Notes under the pieces: generated by a model
Told to the model about the DNA's origin: nothing
Databases searched by the model: none
What the model saw: only the letters and a program-made list of their open reading frames with translations
Translations under genes and position numbers: made by a program
In this document: positions 1 to 9,187 of the stretch, one piece after another
Position numbering within the stretch: position 1 is the stretch's first letter
Layout of the letters: each line of letters opens with the position of its first letter
DNA from: a virus
Length of the DNA: 38,861 bases
Reading direction: 5' to 3' (one strand)
IMG/VR virus record: IMGVR_UViG_3300044716_000512
Span: 1-38,861 of that record

Positions 1-55
1 TTTCAGGATTGAGTTGATTAACAAGAAATACCTTTTAATCAACTCAATCCTGAAA
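1..55. repeat. Perfect 21-bp inverted repeat at the window edge
   Basis: Positions 1-21 are the exact reverse complement of 35-55, separated by a 13-base spacer. The downstream arm belongs to a natural-looking reading frame (codons from 22 onward), whereas the upstream arm puts TGA and TAA stops into that frame. This fits a fold-back artefact at a contig end better than a biological hairpin, although a true stem-loop cannot be excluded from sequence alone. Confidence 0.85.
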
Positions 56-306
56 TCACAGCTACTATTAATAACTCTTTAAATAATGAATTAGTGGAAA
101 ATCCTCCTATATATAAGGGCTTTAAACTAGAATTAGTTTTAGATGCCACCAATAACACAGCATATCCTAAAAGATATGCCCAAGCATTAAATGTTCAAGG
201 TATTGCTGTATTAAAAACTGACTCATCATTCGCATCAGATCCACAAGTATTGATAGACCAATTAAAATTCATCATAGATTCAAACCCTAATTTAACAGCT
301 GAATAA
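22..306 (+). CDS. C-terminal part of an unknown protein, 5' end missing
   Basis: The frame is open from codon 22 to the TAA at 304-306 (94 residues). The only usable in-frame start is GTG at 94, but protein-like sequence continues upstream of it, so I read this as the 3' end of a gene truncated by the window edge and its inverted repeat. I see no recognisable motif. It lies directly upstream of baseplate genes, so a tail or virion role is plausible by position only. The product is mildly acidic and soluble-looking, with no membrane segment. Confidence 0.55.
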   Translation, partial: QEIPFNQLNPEITATINNSLNNELVENPPIYKGFKLELVLDATNNTAYPKRYAQALNVQGIAVLKTDSSFASDPQVLIDQLKFIIDSNPNLTAE

Positions 307-310
307 CCAT

Positions 311-318
311 ATATTTAT
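311..318 (+). promoter_or_regulatory. Putative late promoter element ATATTTAT
   Basis: ATATTTAT lies between the stop at 306 and the ATG at 325, ending 6 bases before the start codon. The same octamer recurs directly upstream of ten other genes in this window. It shares its core with T4-type late promoters, which have a lone -10-like box. No TTG is seen at -33. Confidence 0.5.
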
Positions 319-324
319 AATCGT

Positions 325-681
325 ATGAAAACAGACTTATTAAAAAACCTAATTAAAAGCGCAGTGCGCGAGGCAATCCAAGAAGAATTAAAAGATATTC
401 TACTTGAAGCAGTTAGATCACCTAAAACAGTAGTACAGGAAACATATGTTCCTGTTTCACCTTCAACAGTTAATACCCAACCAAACGGTACTATTGTAAA
501 TCATGATCTTAAACGTAATCTAAGAAGTATGATTGGAGGCGAATTTGACACCGTTGTTACTGCTAACTCATCACACGCCCAACCTGCTTATACCCCACCT
601 CCTGTTAACACAGCAGGTGAAGGATCAAGTTTACCTGGAGGTGAAGTAAGTTTAGACCAAATAATGGGATTAATGAAATAA
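325..681 (+). CDS. Small protein with capsid-targeting-like N terminus
   Basis: 118 residues, function unknown. Residues 1-30 form a charged amphipathic helix (MKTDLLKNLIKSAVREA...) ending in L-L-E followed by Ala at 26-29, which matches the (L/I)-x-E rule for T4 prohead protease cleavage. The middle (about 30-100) is Pro/Ser/Thr/Gly-rich and probably disordered. The last residues (SLDQIMGLMK) could form a short helix. It sits one base before the gp25-like gene and is preceded by an ATATTTAT element, so it is probably expressed with virion genes. It may be head-packaged or a small baseplate-associated protein; neither is shown. Confidence 0.75.
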   Translation: MKTDLLKNLIKSAVREAIQEELKDILLEAVRSPKTVVQETYVPVSPSTVNTQPNGTIVNHDLKRNLRSMIGGEFDTVVTANSSHAQPAYTPPPVNTAGEGSSLPGGEVSLDQIMGLMK

Positions 682-682
682 A

Positions 683-1087
683 ATGGCTATAAGAATACCA
701 AATAAAAATCCACTAGATTTAGATAAAAATATAGCTATAGGCGTAGCTATCCCTTTTAACTACCCAGCGGTATTTAGATCTACATTCTCAACCCCAGATC
801 AGATAAAATCTAATCTAATTAATTATATATTAACTAATAAGGGAGAGAGAATATTTAATATAAATTTTGGTAGTGGTATAAGAGCTCAATTATTTAATAA
901 CATTAATTATACTACATTATCTAATCTGCAAGCTCAAATACAAGGAGAGATTGAGTCAAATTTTCCCTCTATAACAATACAACAACTAATAATCACTCCA
1001 GATATTGATAGCAATGTTGTGAATTTAACTTTAAATTACACAATATTAAATAGTCCAAACATGGAAACAGTACAAATAACAATGTAA
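683..1087 (+). CDS. Baseplate wedge subunit, gp25-like
   Basis: 134 residues, the usual length for T4 gp25 and its homologues (GPW/gp25 family), which form the inner baseplate wedge and help start sheath assembly. The family signature is visible: an N-terminal segment with FNYPAVFRSTFSTPDQIKSN, then TNKGERIFNINFGSG at about 51-65, corresponding to the conserved 'GER...P.FG.G' block. It is followed immediately by a gp6-like gene, the order seen in many contractile-tail phages. The start ATG at 683 follows the previous stop by one base. Confidence 0.9.
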   Translation: MAIRIPNKNPLDLDKNIAIGVAIPFNYPAVFRSTFSTPDQIKSNLINYILTNKGERIFNINFGSGIRAQLFNNINYTTLSNLQAQIQGEIESNFPSITIQQLIITPDIDSNVVNLTLNYTILNSPNMETVQITM

Positions 1088-1088
1088 T

Positions 1089-2969
1089 ATGGCAACTACT
1101 GAAAATAGAAATATAGTCTACTTAAACAAAAACTTCTCAGATTTTAGAACAAATCTTATTGAGTTTGCTAGAACATATTTCCCTCAAACATATAATGACT
1201 TTACTCCTGCGTCACCTGGAATGATGTTTATGGAGATGTCTGCGTATATAGGAGACGTTATGACATTTTACTTGGATAACCAAATCCAAGAAAACTTCAT
1301 ACAGTATGCTAAACAACGAAATAATGTATATGCTTTAGCTTATATGTTAGGTTACTTCCCTAAAGCCACAGGAGTAGCCACAGTAGATATAGACATATAT
1401 CAACAAGTACCTTCTATTTTAAGTGGTTCAACATTTATTCCTGATTACAATTACACTCTTAGAATGTTAGAGAATACATCTTTAGCTTCTACCACTGTAC
1501 CATCATCGCCTACATTTTTAATTCAAGATGGCGTTGACTTCTCTTTTTCAAGCTCATTAGACCCAACTGAAGTTAGTATATATCAAACAACAGGTAACTC
1601 TGTTGATTATTTCTTATTAAAAAAACAACGCACCGCCATCTCAGCCCAAATTCAAACTACAACATTCTCATTTGGTGCTCCTCAAAGATACCCAACAGTA
1701 GAAATTCTTGATTCTAATATAATTGGTATATTAGATATTACAGATAGTGAAGGGAATAAATGGTATGAGGTGCCGTATTTAGGTCAAGAAATGGTTTATG
1801 ACACTATTAAAAATACTAATGTCAATGACCCTAATTTCTACACAGATGAAGGAGATACTCCATATCTATTAAGATTAAAGAAAATTCAAAGAAGATTTAT
1901 CACTAGATTTATATCTGATCAAGTTCTTCAACTCCAATTTGGAGCTGGGACAACTCCTGCAAATAACGATGAGGAAATTACCCCCAACCCTGATAATGTA
2001 GGTCTAGGATTACCTTATAAAAGATCATTATTATCTACAGCATTTTCTCCTTCTAACTTCCTATACACAGACACATATGGTATTGCCCCATATAACACTA
2101 CATTAACTGTAAGATATTTAGTAGGAGGAGGTTTACAATCTAATATAAATGGTGGAATTTTAAATAGAATTAATACTACAACTAATATAAAGTTTAATTA
2201 TCCTAATCTTAATTCTAATTTATCTACATTTGTATTTAATTCTTTAACTATAACTAACCCTAAAGCTGCTTCTGGAGGAGGCGCTGGAGATACTATAGAT
2301 GAGATAAAACAAAAATCATTAGTTAATTTTACTACTCAATTAAGAAGTGTAACTCAAGATGACTATTTGATAAGAGCATTAAGTCTCCCATCAGAGTATG
2401 GCTCAGTAGCTAAAGCATATATTGAACCAGAAAAAATATCTAATTTACTACCTGGAGAAACTCCATCTGTATTAGATTTATATATTTTAGCTTATGATGT
2501 TAATAAAGATTTAGTTGTAGCTTCTGAGGCTCTAAAGCATAACCTTAAAACTTATCTATCACAATATAGAATCATCAATGACTCCATCAGAATTAAAGAT
2601 GCATTTGTTATTAATATAGGTATCAATTTTGACCTTATTATACTACCGCAATTTAACAATAATGAAGTTATAACACAGTGTATACTCGCTTTACAAAATT
2701 ATTTTACAATTGATAATTGGCAAATCAATCAACCTATCATTCTTAGAGATTTATATATACTTTTAGATAAAATAGAAGGAGTACAAACTGTAAAAGATAT
2801 ATCTATATCTAACAAAAATTCTTCTAACTCTACCTCAGATTACTCTGTGTATTCATATGATATATCTGGGGCTACTAGAAATGGAATAATATACCCTTCA
2901 TTAGATCCTATGATATTTGAAGTTAAATTTCCTGAATTAGATATTAAAGGAAGAGTGGTTCCTTTATAA
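1089..2969 (+). CDS. Baseplate wedge protein, gp6/J-like
   Basis: 626 residues, close to T4 gp6 in length. The N-terminal part resembles gp6-type wedge proteins: FRTNLIEFARTYFPQTYNDF, then a segment with GMMFMEMSAYIGDVMTFYLD and QENFIQYAKQR, where gp6 has its 'LLDILAYNTHYNAFY' region. The J-like section with GGGAGDTIDEIKQKS and TQDDYLIRAL (about 395-435) matches the conserved 'ES.e..k..ap..l...nRaVT..DY' block of baseplate J/gp6 proteins. It starts one base after the gp25-like stop. The product should form the wedge ring around the baseplate hub. Confidence 0.88.
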   Translation: MATTENRNIVYLNKNFSDFRTNLIEFARTYFPQTYNDFTPASPGMMFMEMSAYIGDVMTFYLDNQIQENFIQYAKQRNNVYALAYMLGYFPKATGVATVDIDIYQQVPSILSGSTFIPDYNYTLRMLENTSLASTTVPSSPTFLIQDGVDFSFSSSLDPTEVSIYQTTGNSVDYFLLKKQRTAISAQIQTTTFSFGAPQRYPTVEILDSNIIGILDITDSEGNKWYEVPYLGQEMVYDTIKNTNVNDPNFYTDEGDTPYLLRLKKIQRRFITRFISDQVLQLQFGAGTTPANNDEEITPNPDNVGLGLPYKRSLLSTAFSPSNFLYTDTYGIAPYNTTLTVRYLVGGGLQSNINGGILNRINTTTNIKFNYPNLNSNLSTFVFNSLTITNPKAASGGGAGDTIDEIKQKSLVNFTTQLRSVTQDDYLIRALSLPSEYGSVAKAYIEPEKISNLLPGETPSVLDLYILAYDVNKDLVVASEALKHNLKTYLSQYRIINDSIRIKDAFVINIGINFDLIILPQFNNNEVITQCILALQNYFTIDNWQINQPIILRDLYILLDKIEGVQTVKDISISNKNSSNSTSDYSVYSYDISGATRNGIIYPSLDPMIFEVKFPELDIKGRVVPL

Positions 2970-2985
2970 AAGATAACCAAACTTT

Positions 2986-2993
2986 ATATTTAT
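2986..2993 (+). promoter_or_regulatory. Putative late promoter element ATATTTAT
   Basis: ATATTTAT in the 32-base gap between the gp6-like gene and the ATG at 3002, ending 8 bases before the start. Same element as at 311 and elsewhere. Confidence 0.5.
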
Positions 2994-3001
2994 AATAAAA
3001 A

Positions 3002-4111
3002 ATGGCAGTATATAAAATATTTCCTTCTAAAGATGCCACTATATATTCAGATACTCCTAATAAAAATACAGGACTTGATGAAATATTAGATGTGTCTGTA
3101 TTTCCTACATCATTAGATGGGTATGCTTTAGCTAGCAGATTTCTTATCCAGTTCTCCTCAGATGATATATCTAGTACTTTAGACAGTAAAGTTCAAGATA
3201 AACAATGGGACGCATATTTAAGAACTTTTATAGCTAATGTAGATGGTCTAAATCTAGACACTATTGTAGAAGCCTACCCTGTATCGCAATCTTGGGACAT
3301 GGGAATAGGAAAATACTTATACAACCCTGAAGTAACAACAGGAGTGAGCTGGACTTGGAAAGATTACAAAGACGGAAACGCTTGGTTCACATCATCTACT
3401 GCTTTTAATCCTAACACTACAGGATCATGGTTTATTTCATCATCTATTGGAGGTGGAACTTGGTATACTAATTATGGTGCCTCTCAAAGTTTTAGTTACT
3501 ATGGAGATAAAGACATAAATCTAAAAGTAACCCCAACTGTAGGAGCTTGGTATAGTAGTAGTCTTAACAACAACGGATTTATACTTAAACAACAAGTTGA
3601 ATTCAACACTGGCTCAGTTTATGATACTAATCTAAAATATTTTTCTCGAGATACACATACTATTTACCCACCTTGCTTAGAAATTAGATGGAGAGACTAT
3701 GAATTTAATACTGGTTCATCAGGTATAACAATTCTTAACACTACACCAGCCACTATAGCTTTAGATGAAAACCCAGGGACCTTCTACCCTAGCAGCGTAA
3801 ACAGATTTAGAGTTAATAGCCGACCAGAATACCCTACAAGAGTATTCAGTACAGCTTCCTATTATGTTCAAAATTATTATCTTCCAACATCATCATATTA
3901 TGCTATCAAAGATTTAGATACTAATGAATATGTAATTGAATTTGATGATTTATATACCCAATTAAGCGCTGATGCTACTGGTAGTTATTTTGATTTATAC
4001 ATGAATGGTTTGGAACCTGAAAGATATTATAGTATATTAATCAAAACCTCTCTTAATGGTAATGTATTAGTGTTTAGTAATGATTATTATTTTAAAGTTA
4101 TAAATGGCTAA
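3002..4111 (+). CDS. Tail/baseplate protein with DNRLRE-like N terminus
   Basis: 369 residues. The opening (VYKIFPSKDATIYSDTPNKN followed by TGLDEIL) resembles the start of DNRLRE-type beta-sandwich domains ('..dATi......n.G....L.v'), and about 1-240 fit such a fold with many aromatic residues and 'W..Y' patches. About 245-369 contain a Pro-rich strand region and a terminal beta domain. Position after gp25 and gp6 suggests a baseplate or fibre-attachment component. No T4 counterpart is evident. Its last 8 bases overlap the next gene. The domain assignment is by eye and tentative; virion association is well supported by context. Confidence 0.7.
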   Translation: MAVYKIFPSKDATIYSDTPNKNTGLDEILDVSVFPTSLDGYALASRFLIQFSSDDISSTLDSKVQDKQWDAYLRTFIANVDGLNLDTIVEAYPVSQSWDMGIGKYLYNPEVTTGVSWTWKDYKDGNAWFTSSTAFNPNTTGSWFISSSIGGGTWYTNYGASQSFSYYGDKDINLKVTPTVGAWYSSSLNNNGFILKQQVEFNTGSVYDTNLKYFSRDTHTIYPPCLEIRWRDYEFNTGSSGITILNTTPATIALDENPGTFYPSSVNRFRVNSRPEYPTRVFSTASYYVQNYYLPTSSYYAIKDLDTNEYVIEFDDLYTQLSADATGSYFDLYMNGLEPERYYSILIKTSLNGNVLVFSNDYYFKVING

Positions 4112-4448
4112 TTACCCTTTAAATAAAACCCAATATGGGAAAATATCGTATGAAAATGTTATAGATACTTCTATAACCCAATTACAGACTCCTCCTCCCC
4201 CAAAACAGAACACAGTAACTGTAGAGGAATTCTTTAATTATTATCAAACTTTATTCTTCCAAATACCTAAAGAGGGAACTATAAACTCTCATACATTTTT
4301 AGTAGAGCAAAGTGGTCAATATATAGGAACAAACAACATAACAGAAGATGTTCAAGCATTGTTAGATGAAATAACAGCTTTAAGACAAGATCTTTTAGCA
4401 GCTAACCAACAGCTAATAAATCTTCAAACGAATTCAAATACAATATGA
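4104..4448 (+). CDS. Small virion-associated protein with C-terminal coiled coil
   Basis: 114 residues, unknown family. A Pro-rich stretch (TPPPPK at about 29-34) is followed by a globular part and then a heptad-like helix near the C terminus (DVQALLDEITALRQDLLAAN...), probably a coiled coil. It is sandwiched between two structural genes, overlapping the upstream gene by 8 bases and the downstream one by 4 (ATGA). Strict coupling to both suggests it assembles with one of them, for example as a small trimeric adaptor or chaperone. That role is inferred from position only. Confidence 0.7.
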   Translation: MANYPLNKTQYGKISYENVIDTSITQLQTPPPPKQNTVTVEEFFNYYQTLFFQIPKEGTINSHTFLVEQSGQYIGTNNITEDVQALLDEITALRQDLLAANQQLINLQTNSNTI

Positions 4449-7400
4449 GTGCAAATATAACAGAAATATCACCAATAACGTTAGTTCCCACTCAGTTTCT
4501 TTCTGTTTCTGAACAAAATTTAATCCAAACTCAAGAAGGTAGTGCAGCTTTTAATCCTGAAACTGATTATGTTGAGTATACTATAGTATCATCACCTGAT
4601 GGACAGTTCCAGGTCACAGATATACCTTACATAGGATATAGTTTCACTACAATGCCTAATGCTGCTCCTGAAATAAGCATAGATGTTGAGAACGATTTAG
4701 CAGCTTTAGGATATACTACTGGTAACTTTAATGTATTATATAATTTTTTAAGACCTATATTAAGTTCATCATATGATAATGCTATCTTTTACATAAAAGA
4801 GATATCATCTGATAGAACTGAAGTTAAAATCTCAAGCCAACAAATAGGCAATGTTGAGTTGTTAGCTGAGATTAATGCTTTTATAAATCAAAGAAGCACA
4901 TCACTATATTTTGAAGATTTTTATTTAGATTTTGGGGGCAATTCATTATCAATAGCTAATAATTTAGTATTAGATACAACCTCAACTCCTTTTACTTTAT
5001 TAGTAAATTTATATGATCCCTTACCTAATACTGTAAAGTTAAATGATACATTTTGGATGGTGGAAATGTCCGCTAACCCTTTATCATTTAATGTAGAGTT
5101 TATCCCTGAGGCTATTGACCTCCCAATAACAACTGCCCCAATAAAGGGTCCTAATTTTGATTTGCCTTTTAAAAATCAAATCAATAACTCAACAAATTAC
5201 TTAGATTACACTCAACTATTAGTTACAAACAATAGTTCTTCTTATTTCCAAATTAATAATTTATTAGAAGAAAAAGGATTAGAAATTAATATAGACTATG
5301 ATGACTATGCTAATTTTATCCATTTCTCCTCAGCCCTACAAAGATTAAAAAACTTTAAGTATAAAGTCCAATTAATAGAGCAATATAACAACGATATAGA
5401 CGTATTATTAACTGTTAACTCACCTAATGCAATAGGTGATGTAGTGATTCTTGAGGGTAAAATAAACAATATTATAACCAATTTTGATGGGTATGAGTAT
5501 TTTCTTTATTTTGAATCTGGCTCACAGTACACATGGCCTAAACAAAATTCATCTCAACCTTATCAATTATATTCATCAACCTCACCTACTGTTACTACAT
5601 GGTATGGTAGCGAGGATTTATCTTCCCCATACTTTGGAGGAGTATCTTTAAGCGCATCTGTATATGATCAAAACAACCAAGATTATCTATATTATACAGT
5701 CCCAGAATACATAAGAGACGATTCTAGCAATGACCCATATAAGTTATTTATAGATATGATGGGTCAAATGTATGATAACATTTGGGTTTACTATAAAGAT
5801 ATTTCTAATTTACATCACGCTGATAATAGATTAGACCATGGAATTTCAAAAGACTTAGTAGCAGACGCTCTAAGATCATTTGGTATAAAAATTTATCAAA
5901 ATAACTACTCCACAGACGATTTATACGCCGCATTTTTAGGATACAACCAAGCATCAGGCTCATATTATATCTCATCATCAGGAGAGTATATAAATGATTA
6001 TGTGACAGCATCACCTGAAGCAGCAGTTGAACCAACAGATGATGTAAATAAAGAAGTATATAAACGTTTATATCATAACTTACCATATTTACTTAAAACC
6101 AAAGGTACTATTCCTGGTTTAAGAACACTTATTAATTGTTATGGTATCCCGGATTCTATTTTAAGAATTAGTGAATTTGGAGGAAAAGATAGAGATATTT
6201 CTACATATGATTATTATTACCAAAGATTTAGTAAGGCATTTCAACCTAAAAATAATGCTGTAGCTTTAATACCTTGGTTACCATTATATAGAAATTATTT
6301 AAATACCCTTAATAGATTCTATGTGTGGCCTGTGGGTTATGTAGCTCCTGTTAACTTTAATAATCAAGACTACATACTAGAAGACGAAAATACATTTTAC
6401 ACAGTTCCTGACTGTATACAATTTAGATTTAAGACAACTGGGGTACCCCCGACAACCCATTATTCTCAATCTTTATTATTAAAAGTAACAACAGGTAGTT
6501 TAGTAGTAGACCCAAGCCAAAATGAATATGTAGTTAATAATTATATAGACAATTACTTTATAAGTGATATAGTTTTTGAGGATGCTACTAAAAACTGGGA
6601 TCTAGGACTATTCTTATTTTACACAGGATCAGGAACAGAATATATAGGGCCGGATTATTACCCTAATTACCAATATGGTAATTTAAGATTTTATCTTTCT
6701 GGCTCTTCACTTGAGGGAGGATTTGCCCAGTCTGAAGATATATACCTTCCATTCTTTGACGGCGGTTGGTGGAATGTGATGCTACAAAGAAATACTCATC
6801 CTTCATCATCTCAAAATGATCAAAATACAACATATACATTATATGCTGCTAATAAAATATATAATGGGTATGATGGAGATATTATTGGGTATGTAGGTTC
6901 ATCAAGTTTATATGTTGATGGAGCTACATCTAGCTCTCTTAATGCTGCCTGGAATAGACATACAAATGATGCTTACCTAGCACTAAACACAGGAATGTTT
7001 GTAGGTGGGTTTGTGTCTGGAGCAATGGTTAATGATAACTACACCCAAAACCCAGGGATACTATTTACAGGCTCATTACAAGAATTTAGATACTACTCTC
7101 AAGACTTAACCCAAGAAATATTCGAAAACTTCACTATGAACCCAGAGTCTATTGAAGGTTTATCTTTAACAGGCCCATTAAGTTCATTTGATATACAAAA
7201 TTTTAGAGCCCCATTAGGTAATGAATTAATAGATGATTTCTTATATTTTGTAACAGGATCCACAAACTATGATTTATATAATTCAGTTCACCCAGCTTCT
7301 ACTGCCTCAGCTGAATCATTAATAACTCAGTCATTTATCTTACCTTCTTCTACTTTTGTTAATTTTAGTGTAGATAACCCAAACTCTAACCTAAACATAT

Positions 7401-9163
7401 TAAATAATTTAACTTATACTAATATATTTAGTAACTTATCTAGCCAAGATGTGTCAAGTGGAGCATACTTAAGTTGGGACCCAATTACAGGAGCACTACT
7501 AGTCAATGACACATGTTTAGGAGGAGCAGGTGAATTTGTAATAGAAGGAACAATAGATGACCCACTATCAAGCACATATGATGTGTTATTTGTAGTGTCA
7601 TCATCTGTGCGAGGAGAAATAGCATCATCAACAATAAACATCACTTCCCCAAGTAGTTACTTAGTACAATTTGCCCCAGTATCTATATACAATGGGGAAC
7701 TTATAACCATACTAGCTAGTGGTTCTATAAATAATATAGACATAACACCAGCATCTATTTATGGCTTAAGTATTGAAAACTTATCTGTTAAAGGAGTTAC
7801 TACTTTAAGTAATTACCAAATATTATACTATTCTTCATCTACATCTGCTAGTCATACTGAAAATCAAGTTGAGACATATTACTTTGACCAACCTATAGCC
7901 GGGATTAGAAATCGTGTAAATGAAAAGATAAATATTGTACCTACTTCTTTGCCATATGTTAATATGTTTGTGACTGAGTCATGGGACACAGTATCACAAT
8001 ACACACAATTAAGTGATCAAAATTACCCATCTTTAAGTAGTGAAATACCAAATGTTAATTTATTAGAAGTAGCATTCTCACCTCAAAATGAGATTGATGA
8101 TGATATTATAGCTTCATTAGGTTATTTTAATATCGGTGAATTTATAGGCGACCCAAGATATGTCTCGTCTTCAAATACTAATTATACAGATCTATATAGA
8201 TTAAGTGAGGATTATTTCAAGAAATATTTCCTTAACTATACTTTATATGATTACATAAGATTAATTAAATTCTTTGACAACTCATTATTTAAGTTAATTA
8301 AAGATTTTATACCTGCTAGAACTAACCTAGTATCAGGAATAGCAGTTAAATCTCATTTATTAGAGCGAAACAGATACCCTCAACCTCAAATGAGTTGGGA
8401 GTCAGTTGAATACTCAGGATCTATAGACACTGCATTTATATCAGGTAGTACAGGGGGTGTTCTAAATCCTTATAATATTTTAATTGATAGTGTTCCTTTT
8501 CAAACTGATAATGAAAATTATAATTTAACACCCTCACCTATTAATCCATTTATCAATTCTACACCAACATCTAGTTTTGATTATGTTTCATGGTCACCTG
8601 AATCTGGAGAATTGGTAACATATTTTTATGGGTTTATAAAACTCCAAACAACTGGGGTCGTAGGAAGCTCAGGGACAGCTATTGTAGAATATATATCATC
8701 TATTAATGGTCTACTTGAAACTAACACAGAAATCAGCAACACATCCAATTTCTTCCCATGTGTGTATGGAGAAAAATTCTCAGTACTAATAAGTTCAACT
8801 ACTTCATTTTTACCTATATATAATTCAAGATTCATAATTAATAATGTAGTTCCATTTTCAAACCAAGCTTGGTATGAGACTACTATAGGACCATCTGGAT
8901 CAACATTGTTACTTAATAGCTCTCAAGAAGAGTTTTACGACGGAGAATTTTCAGGAAGTATTATAGAAGTGACAGATGGGGAACTAAACCCATATAATCC
9001 TTTTAAATATATTAACCCAACTGAATTTACATTCACCCCAATACTATACAAATATAATATTAACACTAGTAATCCTGAAATAATTACACCATCTGCTGAT
9101 TTTGTAAATGACAATACTTCACCAAATCAAGGAGAAATATATTTATGGTTTGGATTTAACTAA
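4445..9163 (+). CDS. Very large virion structural protein, putative baseplate/tail
   Basis: 1572 residues, the largest product in the window. About 530-600 contain NLPYLLKTKGTIPGLRTLIN, then CYGIPDSILRISEFGGKDRD; this resembles tail protein I/baseplate proteins where 'LP.LL..KGT..gl..li...Gi' is conserved. A lectin/LamG-like section follows at about 700-900, with segments such as GGWWNVMLQRN and GTNxGM-like turns, suggesting a glycan-binding jelly roll. The rest is beta-rich, Ser/Thr/Asn-rich and Cys-poor, as in fibre and baseplate proteins. By position after gp25/gp6 it could take the place of gp7, but I see no direct similarity to gp7. Confidence 0.8.
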   Translation: MSANITEISPITLVPTQFLSVSEQNLIQTQEGSAAFNPETDYVEYTIVSSPDGQFQVTDIPYIGYSFTTMPNAAPEISIDVENDLAALGYTTGNFNVLYNFLRPILSSSYDNAIFYIKEISSDRTEVKISSQQIGNVELLAEINAFINQRSTSLYFEDFYLDFGGNSLSIANNLVLDTTSTPFTLLVNLYDPLPNTVKLNDTFWMVEMSANPLSFNVEFIPEAIDLPITTAPIKGPNFDLPFKNQINNSTNYLDYTQLLVTNNSSSYFQINNLLEEKGLEINIDYDDYANFIHFSSALQRLKNFKYKVQLIEQYNNDIDVLLTVNSPNAIGDVVILEGKINNIITNFDGYEYFLYFESGSQYTWPKQNSSQPYQLYSSTSPTVTTWYGSEDLSSPYFGGVSLSASVYDQNNQDYLYYTVPEYIRDDSSNDPYKLFIDMMGQMYDNIWVYYKDISNLHHADNRLDHGISKDLVADALRSFGIKIYQNNYSTDDLYAAFLGYNQASGSYYISSSGEYINDYVTASPEAAVEPTDDVNKEVYKRLYHNLPYLLKTKGTIPGLRTLINCYGIPDSILRISEFGGKDRDISTYDYYYQRFSKAFQPKNNAVALIPWLPLYRNYLNTLNRFYVWPVGYVAPVNFNNQDYILEDENTFYTVPDCIQFRFKTTGVPPTTHYSQSLLLKVTTGSLVVDPSQNEYVVNNYIDNYFISDIVFEDATKNWDLGLFLFYTGSGTEYIGPDYYPNYQYGNLRFYLSGSSLEGGFAQSEDIYLPFFDGGWWNVMLQRNTHPSSSQNDQNTTYTLYAANKIYNGYDGDIIGYVGSSSLYVDGATSSSLNAAWNRHTNDAYLALNTGMFVGGFVSGAMVNDNYTQNPGILFTGSLQEFRYYSQDLTQEIFENFTMNPESIEGLSLTGPLSSFDIQNFRAPLGNELIDDFLYFVTGSTNYDLYNSVHPASTASAESLITQSFILPSSTFVNFSVDNPNSNLNILNNLTYTNIFSNLSSQDVSSGAYLSWDPITGALLVNDTCLGGAGEFVIEGTIDDPLSSTYDVLFVVSSSVRGEIASSTINITSPSSYLVQFAPVSIYNGELITILASGSINNIDITPASIYGLSIENLSVKGVTTLSNYQILYYSSSTSASHTENQVETYYFDQPIAGIRNRVNEKINIVPTSLPYVNMFVTESWDTVSQYTQLSDQNYPSLSSEIPNVNLLEVAFSPQNEIDDDIIASLGYFNIGEFIGDPRYVSSSNTNYTDLYRLSEDYFKKYFLNYTLYDYIRLIKFFDNSLFKLIKDFIPARTNLVSGIAVKSHLLERNRYPQPQMSWESVEYSGSIDTAFISGSTGGVLNPYNILIDSVPFQTDNENYNLTPSPINPFINSTPTSSFDYVSWSPESGELVTYFYGFIKLQTTGVVGSSGTAIVEYISSINGLLETNTEISNTSNFFPCVYGEKFSVLISSTTSFLPIYNSRFIINNVVPFSNQAWYETTIGPSGSTLLLNSSQEEFYDGEFSGSIIEVTDGELNPYNPFKYINPTEFTFTPILYKYNINTSNPEIITPSADFVNDNTSPNQGEIYLWFGFN

Positions 9164-9187
9164 TAAGTTTTTATATTATACAACATA

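Noticed and set aside
1-55. Hairpin telomere of a linear phage
   Set aside because: The spacer of 13 bases and the broken reading frame fit an assembly fold-back better; no telomere-resolvase gene is present in the window.
9137-9146. ATATATTTAT within the end of the 1572-residue gene as another late promoter
   Set aside because: It is inside coding sequence, 40 bases before the next start, and AT-rich octamers of this kind occur by chance; not listed as a site.
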